Notes under the pieces: model-generated
Seen by the model: only the letters and a program-made list of their open reading frames with translations
Told to the model about the DNA's origin: nothing
The model's database searches: none
Translations under genes and position numbers: made by a program
In this document: piece by piece, positions 34,447-42,888 of the stretch
Layout: the number at the start of each line of letters is the position of its first letter
Position numbering within the stretch: position 1 is the first letter of the stretch
NCBI RefSeq assembly: GCF_020829595.1
Contig: NZ_JAIVFW010000006.1
Span: 62,001 to 126,000 of the forward strand
From: Nostoc sp. CHAB 5844
GTDB taxonomy: Bacteria > Cyanobacteriota > Cyanobacteriia > Cyanobacteriales > Nostocaceae
Direction of reading: 5' to 3'
DNA: 64,000 nucleotides

Positions 34447-36660
34447 ATGAGTTACACTCTCGAACCTGTCCACTTTTCAGGTTGCATTCAACCACATGGC
34501 ATTCTTTTGGTGCTCTCGTACCCAGAGTTAACAATTTTGCAAGTGAGTGCCAATGTCTGGGCATACCTTGGCAAAGAATCTCAGATGTTGCTAGGTCAAT
34601 CTCTGCATACTTTGCTGGATATCCAAAGCGTAGCCAGCATCCAGCAGAATTTAGAGGAAGGTGATAGCTTAAGTTCTCTCAAATTACGCACTTTATCAGG
34701 CGACCGCACTTTTGATGGCACAGTTCATCGAATTAAACAGGGCATGATACTAGAGTTGGAACCCGCCGCGCAGACAGAGGAAAGCTTTTTCCTTGTTCAT
34801 GCTTGGGTTAAAGGTGCGATCGCCAAACTCCGAAAAGTATCTAGCCTGAGGGAATTTCTCCAGTTAGCAGCACAAGATATTCGTAAACTCACTGACTTTG
34901 ATCGGGTAATGGTTTATCAATTTGACCCTCAAGGAGCCGGTGCTGTGATTGCAGAGGCCAAGCGAGATGACTTATCTCCTTATTTAGGATTGCACTATCC
35001 AGCCACAGATATTCCCCAACCAGTTAGAGAGTTATACAAACGGGGATTGCTGCGATTTATCCCCAATTTAACAGCCCCAGCAGTTGAGTTACTGCCGAGT
35101 GTCAACCCAATCACACAACAACCGCTCGATCTCAGCCCGGTAACACTGCGAGGTGTTGACCCCTGCTGCGTTACCTATCATCAAAACATGGGTGTGGCAA
35201 GTATTTTGGTGATTTCGCTGGTTCACAATCAACAGCTTTGGGGATTAATTGCCTGCCATCATCAGACACCGAAGTTGATTGCTTATCCAGTGCGAGAAGC
35301 CTGTGAATTGTTGGGTCAGTTTGTTTCTGTGGAACTGGCCAATAAAGGCGATCGCGAAGAATTAGACTACATTGTTAAACTTAGGTCTTTACAATCGGAG
35401 TTTGTCGGCTCAATTTCTCAAGTTGATGACCTCAAAGAAGCCTTGGTAAATCCGGCTTTGCGTCTATTAGATTTGGTCAGCGCCCAAGGTGCAGCCGTTT
35501 GTTTGGAAAATAAAATCACGCTAGTTGGAGTCACGCCAACACTAGAGCAAGTTCGGACGCTGATTCAGTGGGCAGATACGCAACCGGGAAATGAGGCTTT
35601 ATTTCACACCAACTTGCTGCCAAAACTTTACCCAGAAGCTGAGACTTTCCAAAATCAAGCTAGTGGCTTGCTGCTACTGCGAATTTCCCAAGTACGACGT
35701 TACTACATTCTTTGGTTTCGTCCAGAAGTCGTCCAAACGGTAAACTGGGCAGGCAATCCGCACGCAGCGATGAGAATGGAGGCAGATGGCAGTGTCACCT
35801 TATCTCCCCGAACATCCTTCATCCAATGGCAAGAAACAGTTCGAGCCACATCGTTACCTTGGAAAGCCTGTGAATTAGAGAATGCTCTGGATCTCAGAAG
35901 TGCGATCGTCGGGATTGTCCTTAATAAAGCAGACGAGTTAGCCCGAATGAATCAGGAGTTAAAGCGTAGTAACCAGGAATTAGATTCCTTTGCCTATGCT
36001 GCCTCTCACGATCTCAAGGAACCCTTGCGAGGCATTCATAATTTTTCCACCTTACTGTTGAAAGGTTATGAATCAGTTTTAGATGATGTCGGCAAAGCTA
36101 GGCTGCAAACATTAATTCGTCTCACCCGTCGCATGGAATCGCTGATTGATGCGCTACTCAAGTTTTCTCGGCTAGGACAAGCAGAACTATATCTTGTGCC
36201 TACAGATATAAACCAATTAGTGAATCGCGTACTGGAGGATTTGCTCGTCAGCCGCCAAGAAGTTCAACCTGAGATTTGCATCCCGCGTTCATTGCCTACA
36301 GTTAACTGTGACCCCATACTCGTTTTGGAAGTGTTTACCAACTTACTCAGCAATGCCTTCAAGTACAACGACAAGCCATTTCAATCTATCGAAATTGGGT
36401 ATTTAGATACTGAAGGAAGCATACCAGATTCTTCTTATATCACTTTCTACATCAAAGATAACGGCATCGGCATTCGAGAACGACATCTGGAAATAATCTT
36501 CAGATTGTTTAAGCGGTTACACGAACAAAATCTATATGGTGGCGGCACAGGAGCCGGATTGACCATTGCTAAAAAAATTATCGAGCGTCACGGTGGACAA
36601 ATTTGGGTAGAGTCTACTGTTGGTCTTGGCTCAATATTTTACTTTAGCCTAAAAAGTTAA
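34447..36660 (+). CDS. Cph1/CphA-type phytochrome histidine kinase
   Basis: A 737-residue protein in the order PAS (HFSGCIQPHG), GAF, PHY, HisKA and HATPase. The GAF domain has the DIP motif (D188), CHH (270-272) and a Cys at the phytobilin attachment position of Cph1 (C240 in LRGVDPCCVTYHQNMG). It lacks the N-terminal Cys used by biliverdin-binding bacteriophytochromes, so phycocyanobilin is the likely chromophore. The residue after C240, normally His (Cph1 H260), is Cys241. The tongue (WFRPE and an SP-R-SF segment) is present. Kinase H521 (YAASHDLKEPLRG) and the N and G boxes are intact. It is followed by a response regulator, as in known cphA-rcpA pairs. Confidence 0.93.
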   Translation: MSYTLEPVHFSGCIQPHGILLVLSYPELTILQVSANVWAYLGKESQMLLGQSLHTLLDIQSVASIQQNLEEGDSLSSLKLRTLSGDRTFDGTVHRIKQGMILELEPAAQTEESFFLVHAWVKGAIAKLRKVSSLREFLQLAAQDIRKLTDFDRVMVYQFDPQGAGAVIAEAKRDDLSPYLGLHYPATDIPQPVRELYKRGLLRFIPNLTAPAVELLPSVNPITQQPLDLSPVTLRGVDPCCVTYHQNMGVASILVISLVHNQQLWGLIACHHQTPKLIAYPVREACELLGQFVSVELANKGDREELDYIVKLRSLQSEFVGSISQVDDLKEALVNPALRLLDLVSAQGAAVCLENKITLVGVTPTLEQVRTLIQWADTQPGNEALFHTNLLPKLYPEAETFQNQASGLLLLRISQVRRYYILWFRPEVVQTVNWAGNPHAAMRMEADGSVTLSPRTSFIQWQETVRATSLPWKACELENALDLRSAIVGIVLNKADELARMNQELKRSNQELDSFAYAASHDLKEPLRGIHNFSTLLLKGYESVLDDVGKARLQTLIRLTRRMESLIDALLKFSRLGQAELYLVPTDINQLVNRVLEDLLVSRQEVQPEICIPRSLPTVNCDPILVLEVFTNLLSNAFKYNDKPFQSIEIGYLDTEGSIPDSSYITFYIKDNGIGIRERHLEIIFRLFKRLHEQNLYGGGTGAGLTIAKKIIERHGGQIWVESTVGLGSIFYFSLKS

Positions 36661-36725
36661 GTTATTTTAAATTTTGTAAATATATTGTAATATATTTGAG
36701 ATAATAACAACCTTTAATAACAACA

Positions 36726-37199
36726 ATGTCATTTACAATCCACGATCCCCTGCTGATTGCTGAGGATAGTGATGAGGATTTTGAGGTGTTGCAACTTCTA
36801 ATGCAGCAAATGAAAGTGCAGAATCCCATCTATCGCTGTACAAATGGCGATAAAGTTTTAGATTTTCTTTATAAAGAAGGCGATTATGGCAATATAAATG
36901 ATACGCCACGCCCTTCCGTGATTTTGCTTGACCTCAATTTACCTGGTACTGATGGGCGTGATGTCCTAGCGCAACTCAAGCAAGACCGGAATTTTAGAGA
37001 AATACCCATTGTTGTGTTTACAACCTCCTCAAACCCTAGAGATATTGAATTTTGTTATCGAAAAGGAGCAAACGGCTACCTGATCAAGCCGGTAGACTCT
37101 AGTGAACTGGAAAAAACTGTGCAAGCGTTTGTCGAATTTTGGCTAGAAACCAACATTCCGCCCAATTTATATAGGCAAAGAGTGGAATTAGATGAATAA
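36726..37199 (+). CDS. Rcp1-like single-domain response regulator
   Basis: A 157-residue receiver domain with acidic pocket EDSDED, phosphoacceptor Asp in VILLDLNLPGTDGRD, VFTTSSNP (Thr switch) and a Lys in GYLIKPV. A short C-terminal extension (FWLETNIPPNLYRQ) is typical of Rcp1-like phytochrome partners, which have no DNA-binding output. It starts 65 bases after the phytochrome gene in the same orientation, so it is very probably the phosphorylation target of that kinase. Confidence 0.92.
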   Translation: MSFTIHDPLLIAEDSDEDFEVLQLLMQQMKVQNPIYRCTNGDKVLDFLYKEGDYGNINDTPRPSVILLDLNLPGTDGRDVLAQLKQDRNFREIPIVVFTTSSNPRDIEFCYRKGANGYLIKPVDSSELEKTVQAFVEFWLETNIPPNLYRQRVELDE

Positions 37200-37424
37200 C
37201 AAATTAATTGATTTATCCAGATAGTCAAAATCTCAAATCCTGTAATGATAAGAAATTTAGCGTTTCTGACTTCCAAAATTCGCTATTATAAAAAGTATCA
37301 AAATCAAAAGTTGTATATCCAATAGAAGATGACAGCTTGAGCAATATTTCTAGCTTTACTATCTTTTTAAGATTGAGAGTTTTGTAATTTTTGGTTGCTT
37401 TAATACACAAAAATTATTTTTTTC

Positions 37425-39047
37425 ATGTCGTATGTCTGGACACTACTGATTGCAGATGATTGTGCGGAGGATCGAGAAATTTACCGTGAATATCTTTTAA
37501 GCGATCCTCTCCAGTCATACCAGATTTTAGAAGCCGCCTCGGCTGAGGTTGGACTGGCACTTTGCCAAAAAAAACGCTGCGATGCCATCCTGCTTGACTT
37601 TTGTCTACCTGATATGAGTGGGTTGGAGTTTTTGGATGAACTGAAACAGCAGCAATTGGCAGTGCCGCTACCTGTAATTATGTTGACTGGACAAGGTGAT
37701 GAACGCGTTGCTGTGCAGGCAATCAAACGCGGCGCACAAGATTACTTGGTGAAGCAGCATCTACAACCGGATGTTTTGCAGCTGACTGTGCGGAATGTGA
37801 TTCAGCAGACACACCAACAAAGCCAGTTGAGTAAAAGTCAGGAACGGCAACAATTAACAGCAGCGATCGCACTACACTTACATCAGTCCTTGAATCTGGA
37901 GCAAATTTTACAAACAGCCGTTACAGAAGTGCAGCAACTATTAGAATGCGATCGCGTAACGGTGTATCAAGTTAATCCAGACGCTCAACCCCAACTCATT
38001 CAACTTTGTGAGGCTGGTTCAAGTAGTGCCGATGTCCCCATTGAGAAATTTGCATCCTTCCTCGCAGACAATTACCCAACCAGTTTATCAGCCAAGAATC
38101 AAACCCCACTCCTCATCTCACAGAACCGCAAAAAACTTCGGGAAGTATATCTGCTTGCTCCGTTACTGTTACATTACCAAGAGAATTTTTCTACCAAAAC
38201 TTGGGGCTTGTTAGTTGCCTGTCTGTGTTCCGACAAGCAACAATGGCAGATTGATGAGACAGAAATTTTTTATCAGTTAGCCGAACAATTAGCAGTTTCT
38301 ATCCAACAGGCGCTACGCTTTAGCAAAACTATTGAACTGCTAGAAAAAGAAAAGCATCTCAATGTCGTTAAATCTCAATTAGTTACTAAAGTTTCTTACG
38401 AATATCGCACTTTCCTAGCGGCGATTGTGGCTGCTGTATCAACACTCAAGCAACACAGCGATAAGTTAAGTCAAGCTAAACACCAACGCTTCTTGCAGAT
38501 AATTGAAGATAAAGCCAGACAAATGTCGCAACTAGTAGATGACTTGCTAGTGATAGAGACATTTGAATTCGGTAAAGCGAAGTTTACACCTGTTCCCTTT
38601 GAATTGCTGCGCTTCTTCTCTGACATTATTGAAGAACAGCGACAGTTCATCAGCGAAAAGCATGAATTATCGTTCAAGATTACCGGAAATACCAAAGGGT
38701 TTTGGGGTGATAAAAGACTTTTGCGGCAAATTCTCGTCAACTTGTTAGCGAATGCCATCAAATACTCGCCCAATGGGGGTAATATTGAAGTTCACTTGAT
38801 GGGAGATGATTCAGACATCAGCTTTTACGTCAAAGATGAGGGCATCGGTATACCCATTGCCGAGCAAGAATTTTTATTTCCATCCTTGAGTAGTGAGAGC
38901 AACGTAGGCAGTACTCCCAGAAGCGGGTTAGGTTTAGCAATTGTGAAAGCCTGCCTAGAATTACACGGCGGCAAGATTACCTTAGAAAGTGAAGAGGACA
39001 AAGGAACGAAGGTTAGTGTAAGTCTACCAAAACGCTCTCAAGGATAA
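37425..39047 (+). CDS. Receiver-GAF-histidine kinase homologue lacking the phosphoacceptor His
   Basis: A 540-residue protein: receiver (phosphoacceptor D58 in AILLDFCLPD, K110), GAF (about 150-295), a HisKA-like region and HATPase. The HATPase motifs are largely intact (QILVNLLANAIKYS, YVKDEGIGI, GLGLAIVKACLELHGG). The H-box reads VSYEYRTFLAA, so the expected SHE-R-TPL His is Tyr325 (codon TAC at 38397-38399, one transition from CAC) and the Pro is Phe. Autophosphorylation at the usual site is therefore not possible. It may act by dimerising with another kinase or as a phospho-receiver-controlled regulator. It follows the phytochrome and Rcp1-like genes. Confidence 0.88.
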   Translation: MSYVWTLLIADDCAEDREIYREYLLSDPLQSYQILEAASAEVGLALCQKKRCDAILLDFCLPDMSGLEFLDELKQQQLAVPLPVIMLTGQGDERVAVQAIKRGAQDYLVKQHLQPDVLQLTVRNVIQQTHQQSQLSKSQERQQLTAAIALHLHQSLNLEQILQTAVTEVQQLLECDRVTVYQVNPDAQPQLIQLCEAGSSSADVPIEKFASFLADNYPTSLSAKNQTPLLISQNRKKLREVYLLAPLLLHYQENFSTKTWGLLVACLCSDKQQWQIDETEIFYQLAEQLAVSIQQALRFSKTIELLEKEKHLNVVKSQLVTKVSYEYRTFLAAIVAAVSTLKQHSDKLSQAKHQRFLQIIEDKARQMSQLVDDLLVIETFEFGKAKFTPVPFELLRFFSDIIEEQRQFISEKHELSFKITGNTKGFWGDKRLLRQILVNLLANAIKYSPNGGNIEVHLMGDDSDISFYVKDEGIGIPIAEQEFLFPSLSSESNVGSTPRSGLGLAIVKACLELHGGKITLESEEDKGTKVSVSLPKRSQG

Positions 39048-39094
39048 AGTTTGTAAACCAGCAACATAGGATGAAATTTAACATTTGATACCTT

Positions 39095-39210
39095 ATACCA
39101 ATTTTAGATGAAGACGCATAGAAAGAACCCCACCGCCTACGGCACCTCCCCTTGCTAAGGGGAGGTTGGGAGGGGTAAAAATAATGTGCAGCTTCACAGA
39201 GAATTGGTAT
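39095..39210. mobile_element. MITE-like element with ATACCAATT ends
   Basis: ATACCAATTTT (39095-39105) and AGAATTGGTAT (39200-39210) are inverted ends with one mismatch around a CCCCTTGCTAAGGGG-type core. There is no coding capacity. Confidence 0.6.
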
Positions 39211-39220
39211 TAGGGAAAAA

Positions 39221-39253
39221 AGATCCCCGACTTTTCACAAAAGTCGGGGATCT
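39221..39253. terminator. 14-bp perfect palindrome AGATCCCCGACTTT / AAAGTCGGGGATCT
   Basis: The arms 39221-39234 and 39240-39253 enclose a 5-base loop. It may terminate the kinase gene, although no T-run follows. The same AGATCCCCGA/TCGGGGATCT core recurs at 45988-46020, so it is a repeat family. Confidence 0.6.
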
Positions 39254-39273
39254 GAAAACCACTAGTTTTTTGC

Positions 39274-39390
39274 CTACTTACCACTCAACGGTGTCCAGTT
39301 ACCAGACGGAACGAAAGCCGCCCAAAATTGCGGATGCTGATACTCCTGAGTGTTGAGCAATTCTAACTGTGCAGCACGTAACGCTTCAAG
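39274..39390 (-). pseudogene. CHAT-domain protein relic (C-terminal 38 codons)
   Basis: The minus strand reads LEALRAAQLELLNTQEYQHP then QFWAAFVPSGNWTPLSGK and a stop. The ALR-AQL-L-N-EYQHP-FWAAFV pattern is the C-terminal end of CHAT (caspase-HetF-like) domain proteins, usually found after TPR repeats. Upstream the frame is cut at about 39390, where a GC-rich palindromic repeat (CGACGACACTTGCT type) begins; no more of the gene is present. It is therefore a truncated remnant. Confidence 0.6.
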
Positions 39391-39549
39391 TCGGCAGAGC
39401 CGACGACACTTGCTTCAACGCTCTTAACCCGCGCAACGCAGTGTCTCCCCAACGCGCTGCCTTGCCTCTGCGTGAGACAAAACAACATCCCACAATACCC
39501 AATGCAGAAAATTTCCTGACACTTCCACCTCAAAACCTCACTTTTCACC

Positions 39550-39632
39550 CTTTAAACCTCAACGTTCGAGTAAAAAGGCTCAACTTTCACTCTTTAAACC
39601 TCAACGTTCGAGTAAAAAGGCTCAACTTTCAG
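39550..39632. repeat. 42-bp tandem duplication
   Basis: CTTTAAACCTCAACGTTCGA at 39550 recurs at 39592 with about 41 identical bases. Further CTCAAAGTTTCA-like degenerate units continue to about 39700. In one frame it encodes a 14-residue repeat (LNLNVRVKRLNF), but there is no convincing start or family. Confidence 0.8.
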
Positions 39633-39742
39633 CTTTAGAACTCAAAGTTTCAGCTTCAGAACTCCATCATTTCACTTTTAAACACGAAACTTCAAGCTTG
39701 AAACAAGAATGTTGTCGTTTAGAACCTGAAAAGTCGAGATTA

Positions 39743-40360
39743 TTAGGCAACGCTGTGAAAAATTTGTTCGACAGTCAAATTTAGCTCTGGGAAAATTTGT
39801 GAGATGAGGCGTTCATTATCTCGGAATTGCTGCACTTGGTATTCTCCCTCAACTAAAGAATAAACCGAGATAGTGGGTTGTTTGGGATTGCCGATAAACC
39901 GCCTACCGCCTAAAGCAGCATAATCTACAATCCAGTATTCGGGAATGCCAACCGCCTCATAATCAGCTGCTTTTTTTAAATAATCATCTCTCCAGTTAGT
40001 ACTAACAACCTCAATCACTAAAGGAATTGATTCAGCTTGGCTGACGGCTGAGGCTTTTTTCCACCGAGGCTCATTGACTAAATTAGGTTGATTTAATATC
40101 AGTATATCTGGTGAGTAAGCTGATTCACCTTCCAATGGTTTAATGAACGCCGTTTTGGGAATGAAATAAGGAAGTTTTAATCGCCTAATTTCGGCAGATA
40201 TCTCTAGCATCAAAAAACCGATAATCTCTTCATGATCGCCTGTTGGTGGTGGCATTTCAACAATTACTCCATCATGCAGTTCATAGCGTCTTACCGAGTT
40301 ATCTGGATATTGAGCAACGAATTCATCGAATGTAACTAGTTTACGTAAGATTTGAGTCAT
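39743..40360 (-). CDS. Uma2 family (DUF820) PD-(D/E)xK-type putative nuclease
   Basis: A 205-residue Uma2 protein. The nuclease-like core is visible: ELHDGVIVEMPPPTGDHEEI, the Asp in SPDILILNQPN, and LVIEVVSTNWRDDYLKKAADY then GIPEYWIVDY. The family is strongly expanded in cyanobacteria and its biological role is unresolved; nuclease activity is inferred from fold. It is a monocistronic gene with a repeat-rich spacer on both sides. ATG start, normal length. Confidence 0.85.
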   Translation of the reverse strand: MTQILRKLVTFDEFVAQYPDNSVRRYELHDGVIVEMPPPTGDHEEIIGFLMLEISAEIRRLKLPYFIPKTAFIKPLEGESAYSPDILILNQPNLVNEPRWKKASAVSQAESIPLVIEVVSTNWRDDYLKKAADYEAVGIPEYWIVDYAALGGRRFIGNPKQPTISVYSLVEGEYQVQQFRDNERLISQIFPELNLTVEQIFHSVA

Positions 40361-40384
40361 AAGTTATAGCAAAAGTCAAAAGGA

Positions 40385-40425
40385 GCCAGTGCGTTGGGCG
40401 GGTTCCCCGACTTGAAGCAACTGGC
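40385..40425. repeat. Palindromic GCCAGTGCG/GCAACTGGC intergenic repeat
   Basis: Same family as 4611-4655 and 22338-22376, in the spacer between the Uma2 gene and rph. Confidence 0.5.
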
Positions 40426-40529
40426 GTTCAAAAGTGAAATGCTTGCTAGGATGTCCTAACCTATCTGGCTACCGCTATATGTAGTAGTGCAAAGTAAATG
40501 ATTGAAAAAGGCGATCGCAATTTCCCACT

Positions 40530-41270
40530 TCATACTTTATATAGATTTTCCCAGTCAGGAATAGCCCCGCGTTGAGCAATTAGCAATTCTTGAATGCCTT
40601 TTTCGGCAAAATCTAGCAGTTGATTTAACTGAGTACGAGTAAAGCTACCTTCTTCCGCTGTTCCTTGAACTTCAATGATTCCCAAGGCTTTATCCATCAC
40701 CACGTTGAAATCTACTGTAGCGGCTACATCTTCTGGGTAGTTTAAATCTAAATATGGCTCACCTTGTAATAAACCTACAGAAATTGCTGCTACTTGTCCA
40801 CATAAAGGCGATCGCTCTAATACTCCCCACTGCAATAATTGGGAAATTGCTTGAGCTAAAGCAACAAAACCACCTGTAATTGCTGTAGTTCTAGTGCCTG
40901 CATCTGCCTGTAATACATCAGCATCCACAGTTATAGTACGTTCTCCCAAAGCCTCAAAATCTATTGTTGCCCTTAAACTGCGTCCGATTAAACGTTGAAT
41001 TTCTTGAGTCCTGCCAGACAATTTCAACCATTCCCGTTCTTGGCGCTGCTGTGTTGCTGCGGGTAACATGCGGTACTCAGCGGTTAACCAACCTTTGCCA
41101 CTTCCAGCTAAAAATCTCGGCACTCCCTCAGTCACGCTGACATTACAAAGTACTTGAGTATCACCACATCTGGCCAGCACCGAACCAGGCGCAAAGCGAG
41201 TAAAGCCAGACTGAAAGCTTACAGGACGCAGTTCGTAAGGTTGTCTGCCATCGGGACGCTGCCATGCCAT
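40530..41270 (-). CDS. rph: Ribonuclease PH
   Basis: A 246-residue phosphorolytic exoribonuclease with the RNase PH pattern [49 protein letters not shown] and [19 protein letters not shown], and the C-terminal VDFNVVMD and EGSFTR. It trims tRNA 3' ends and other RNAs. The start [11 protein letters not shown] is the canonical family start and the length is complete. The downstream and upstream genes are unrelated. Confidence 0.95.
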   Translation of the reverse strand: MAWQRPDGRQPYELRPVSFQSGFTRFAPGSVLARCGDTQVLCNVSVTEGVPRFLAGSGKGWLTAEYRMLPAATQQRQEREWLKLSGRTQEIQRLIGRSLRATIDFEALGERTITVDADVLQADAGTRTTAITGGFVALAQAISQLLQWGVLERSPLCGQVAAISVGLLQGEPYLDLNYPEDVAATVDFNVVMDKALGIIEVQGTAEEGSFTRTQLNQLLDFAEKGIQELLIAQRGAIPDWENLYKV

Positions 41271-41449
41271 TGGATTTGCCTCACAGTTTTCTTATTAGAA
41301 TACTGTGTGAAGTGAGAAGTCTGAAGTATGAAATGAAGAAAACCGTATAGTAAGGCTTTCAGAAATTTAAAATGGGTGATTTATTTCCGCCGAACTGTAT
41401 TAGGGATGAGGGACTAGAGAGTTATGGCTTCTTACTCAGCACTTTTAAC

Positions 41450-42010
41450 TCAGCACTCAGCACTCAACAGCAGGTTGAGGATATTATGCTCCACCATGTC
41501 GGGTAGTTGATCGCCGTTAATTGTTAACAAGCGGCGGCGACGATCGTAATATTCGAGAATGGGGATAGTGCGATCGTAAAATATTTCGACTCGACGCTGG
41601 ACAATTTCGGGTTGGTCATCTGGTAGAGAACGCCCTAAGGAACGGCTGACCATGACGGCTTGTGGTACTTGTAAATAAATTGCCCAGTCTAACTTCTGTC
41701 CTAAAGTATCCAATAAAAAATCTAATTCTTCCGATTGAAAGGCTGTGCGGGGATAACCTTCTAAAATCCAACCACAACCGACATCAGGCTTTTTTAAGCG
41801 CAGCCGAATCAATTGAATCATCATTTCATCCGGGACTAGCTCACCTCTGGCTACGTAGGGTTGTGCATGGCGGCCTAATTCGCTATAGTTAGCGATCGCT
41901 TCCCGTAAAATTTCACCCGTAGAAATCTGAGGTATATCAAAGTGTCTGCAAAGCCTTTGCGCTTGAGTGCTTTTACCTGATCCTGAACCTCCCAGAATCA
42001 CTAATCTCAC
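41450..42010 (-). CDS. Adenylate kinase-like nucleoside monophosphate kinase
   Basis: A 186-residue P-loop kinase: GGSGSGKST (7-15), an NMP-binding region with STGEILREAI, and LEGYPRTAFQ where most adenylate kinases have DGFPRT. The lid is short, with no zinc Cys residues. It resembles the short second adenylate kinase of cyanobacteria rather than the adk of the ribosomal protein operon, so AMP is a reasonable but unproven acceptor. The start is GTG (translated MRLVILGG). The gene stands alone. Confidence 0.82.
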   Translation of the reverse strand: MRLVILGGSGSGKSTQAQRLCRHFDIPQISTGEILREAIANYSELGRHAQPYVARGELVPDEMMIQLIRLRLKKPDVGCGWILEGYPRTAFQSEELDFLLDTLGQKLDWAIYLQVPQAVMVSRSLGRSLPDDQPEIVQRRVEIFYDRTIPILEYYDRRRRLLTINGDQLPDMVEHNILNLLLSAEC

Positions 42011-42295
42011 TTGACTTCACTCCTCATCTGGTAAAATTCCCAACACTCGGCTATATTCATTTGTTGCTCCTGGATTTTGCGATCGTGTTGCGACTAGTTT
42101 CATCCAAAAAACAAAAATGTCAATATCTCATACCAATTTTGGATTTTGGATTATTTTCCCCACTCTCTACTCTTTACTCCCCACTCCCTCTGTTCACAGA
42201 ACACACTTGTCAAAATCAGGTTAATCATATAAATAGATTTGCAACAACTCTCAGCAGAACTTATTTATTTTTTTGTAATTTTCTAAATTTTCCTT

Positions 42296-42832
42296 ATGGT
42301 TGCTCAGTTAGAATCTCCAAACACAAATTCGACAGTCACCTTACCACATTCAGTAGAAGGGTTAGTGCAAGTTTTCACTAGCTCTCACCGTAACTTTTTT
42401 ACCAGCGTTATGGCTCAAGCCTTGAGAATTGCTGGTCAAGGCACATCAGTATTAGTAGTACAGTTCCTCAAAGGCGGTATTAATCAAGGACACGACAAAC
42501 CAATTCAGTTAGGACAAAATCTTGACTGGATACGCTGTGATTTGCCTCGCTGTATCGATACACCACACCTAGACGAAGCAGAAAATCAAGCTTTACAACG
42601 GTTATGGCAACAAACGCAAAATGTAGTCTACGAGGGCAAATATTCCCTAGTAGTTTTAGATGAGTTAAGTTTAGCCATCAACTTTGGTTTAATTCCCGAA
42701 GCTGATGTTTTAGCTTTCTTAGCAAAACGTCCTCCCCACATCGACATCATTCTCACAGGGCCAGAAATGCCCAAATCCCTTTTAGATGTAGCAGACCAAA
42801 TTACCGAAATTCGTCGTAGCCATCGACCCTAA
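42296..42832 (+). CDS. CobO/BtuR-like protein with degenerate P-loop
   Basis: A 178-residue protein aligned with cob(I)alamin adenosyltransferases of the CobO/BtuR type: SVLVVQFLKGG, YSLVVLDELSLAINFGLI and the C-terminal LTGPEMPKSLLDVADQITEI. The N-terminal Walker A, normally GxGKGKTT, reads VFTSSHRNFFTSVM (26-39), with no Gly-Lys-Thr. ATP binding in the usual way is doubtful, so I would not call it an adenosyltransferase. It may be a diverged regulator or structural homologue. It starts 56 bases before dcd in the same orientation. Confidence 0.75.
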   Translation: MVAQLESPNTNSTVTLPHSVEGLVQVFTSSHRNFFTSVMAQALRIAGQGTSVLVVQFLKGGINQGHDKPIQLGQNLDWIRCDLPRCIDTPHLDEAENQALQRLWQQTQNVVYEGKYSLVVLDELSLAINFGLIPEADVLAFLAKRPPHIDIILTGPEMPKSLLDVADQITEIRRSHRP

Positions 42833-42888
42833 ACAAAAGACTCCGTTCACGATATCCTAGTAGTTCGGTTTGAATTACCTGTGAACTT

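Noticed and set aside
39369-39638. 89-codon plus-strand ORF with repeated LNLNVRVKRLNF
   Set aside because: The repeat comes from a 42-bp tandem DNA duplication and the N-terminal part is antisense to the CHAT relic; no start signal.
42061-42381. 106-codon plus-strand ORF before the CobO-like gene
   Set aside because: Low-complexity spacer translation that overlaps the real start of the CobO-like gene in another frame.
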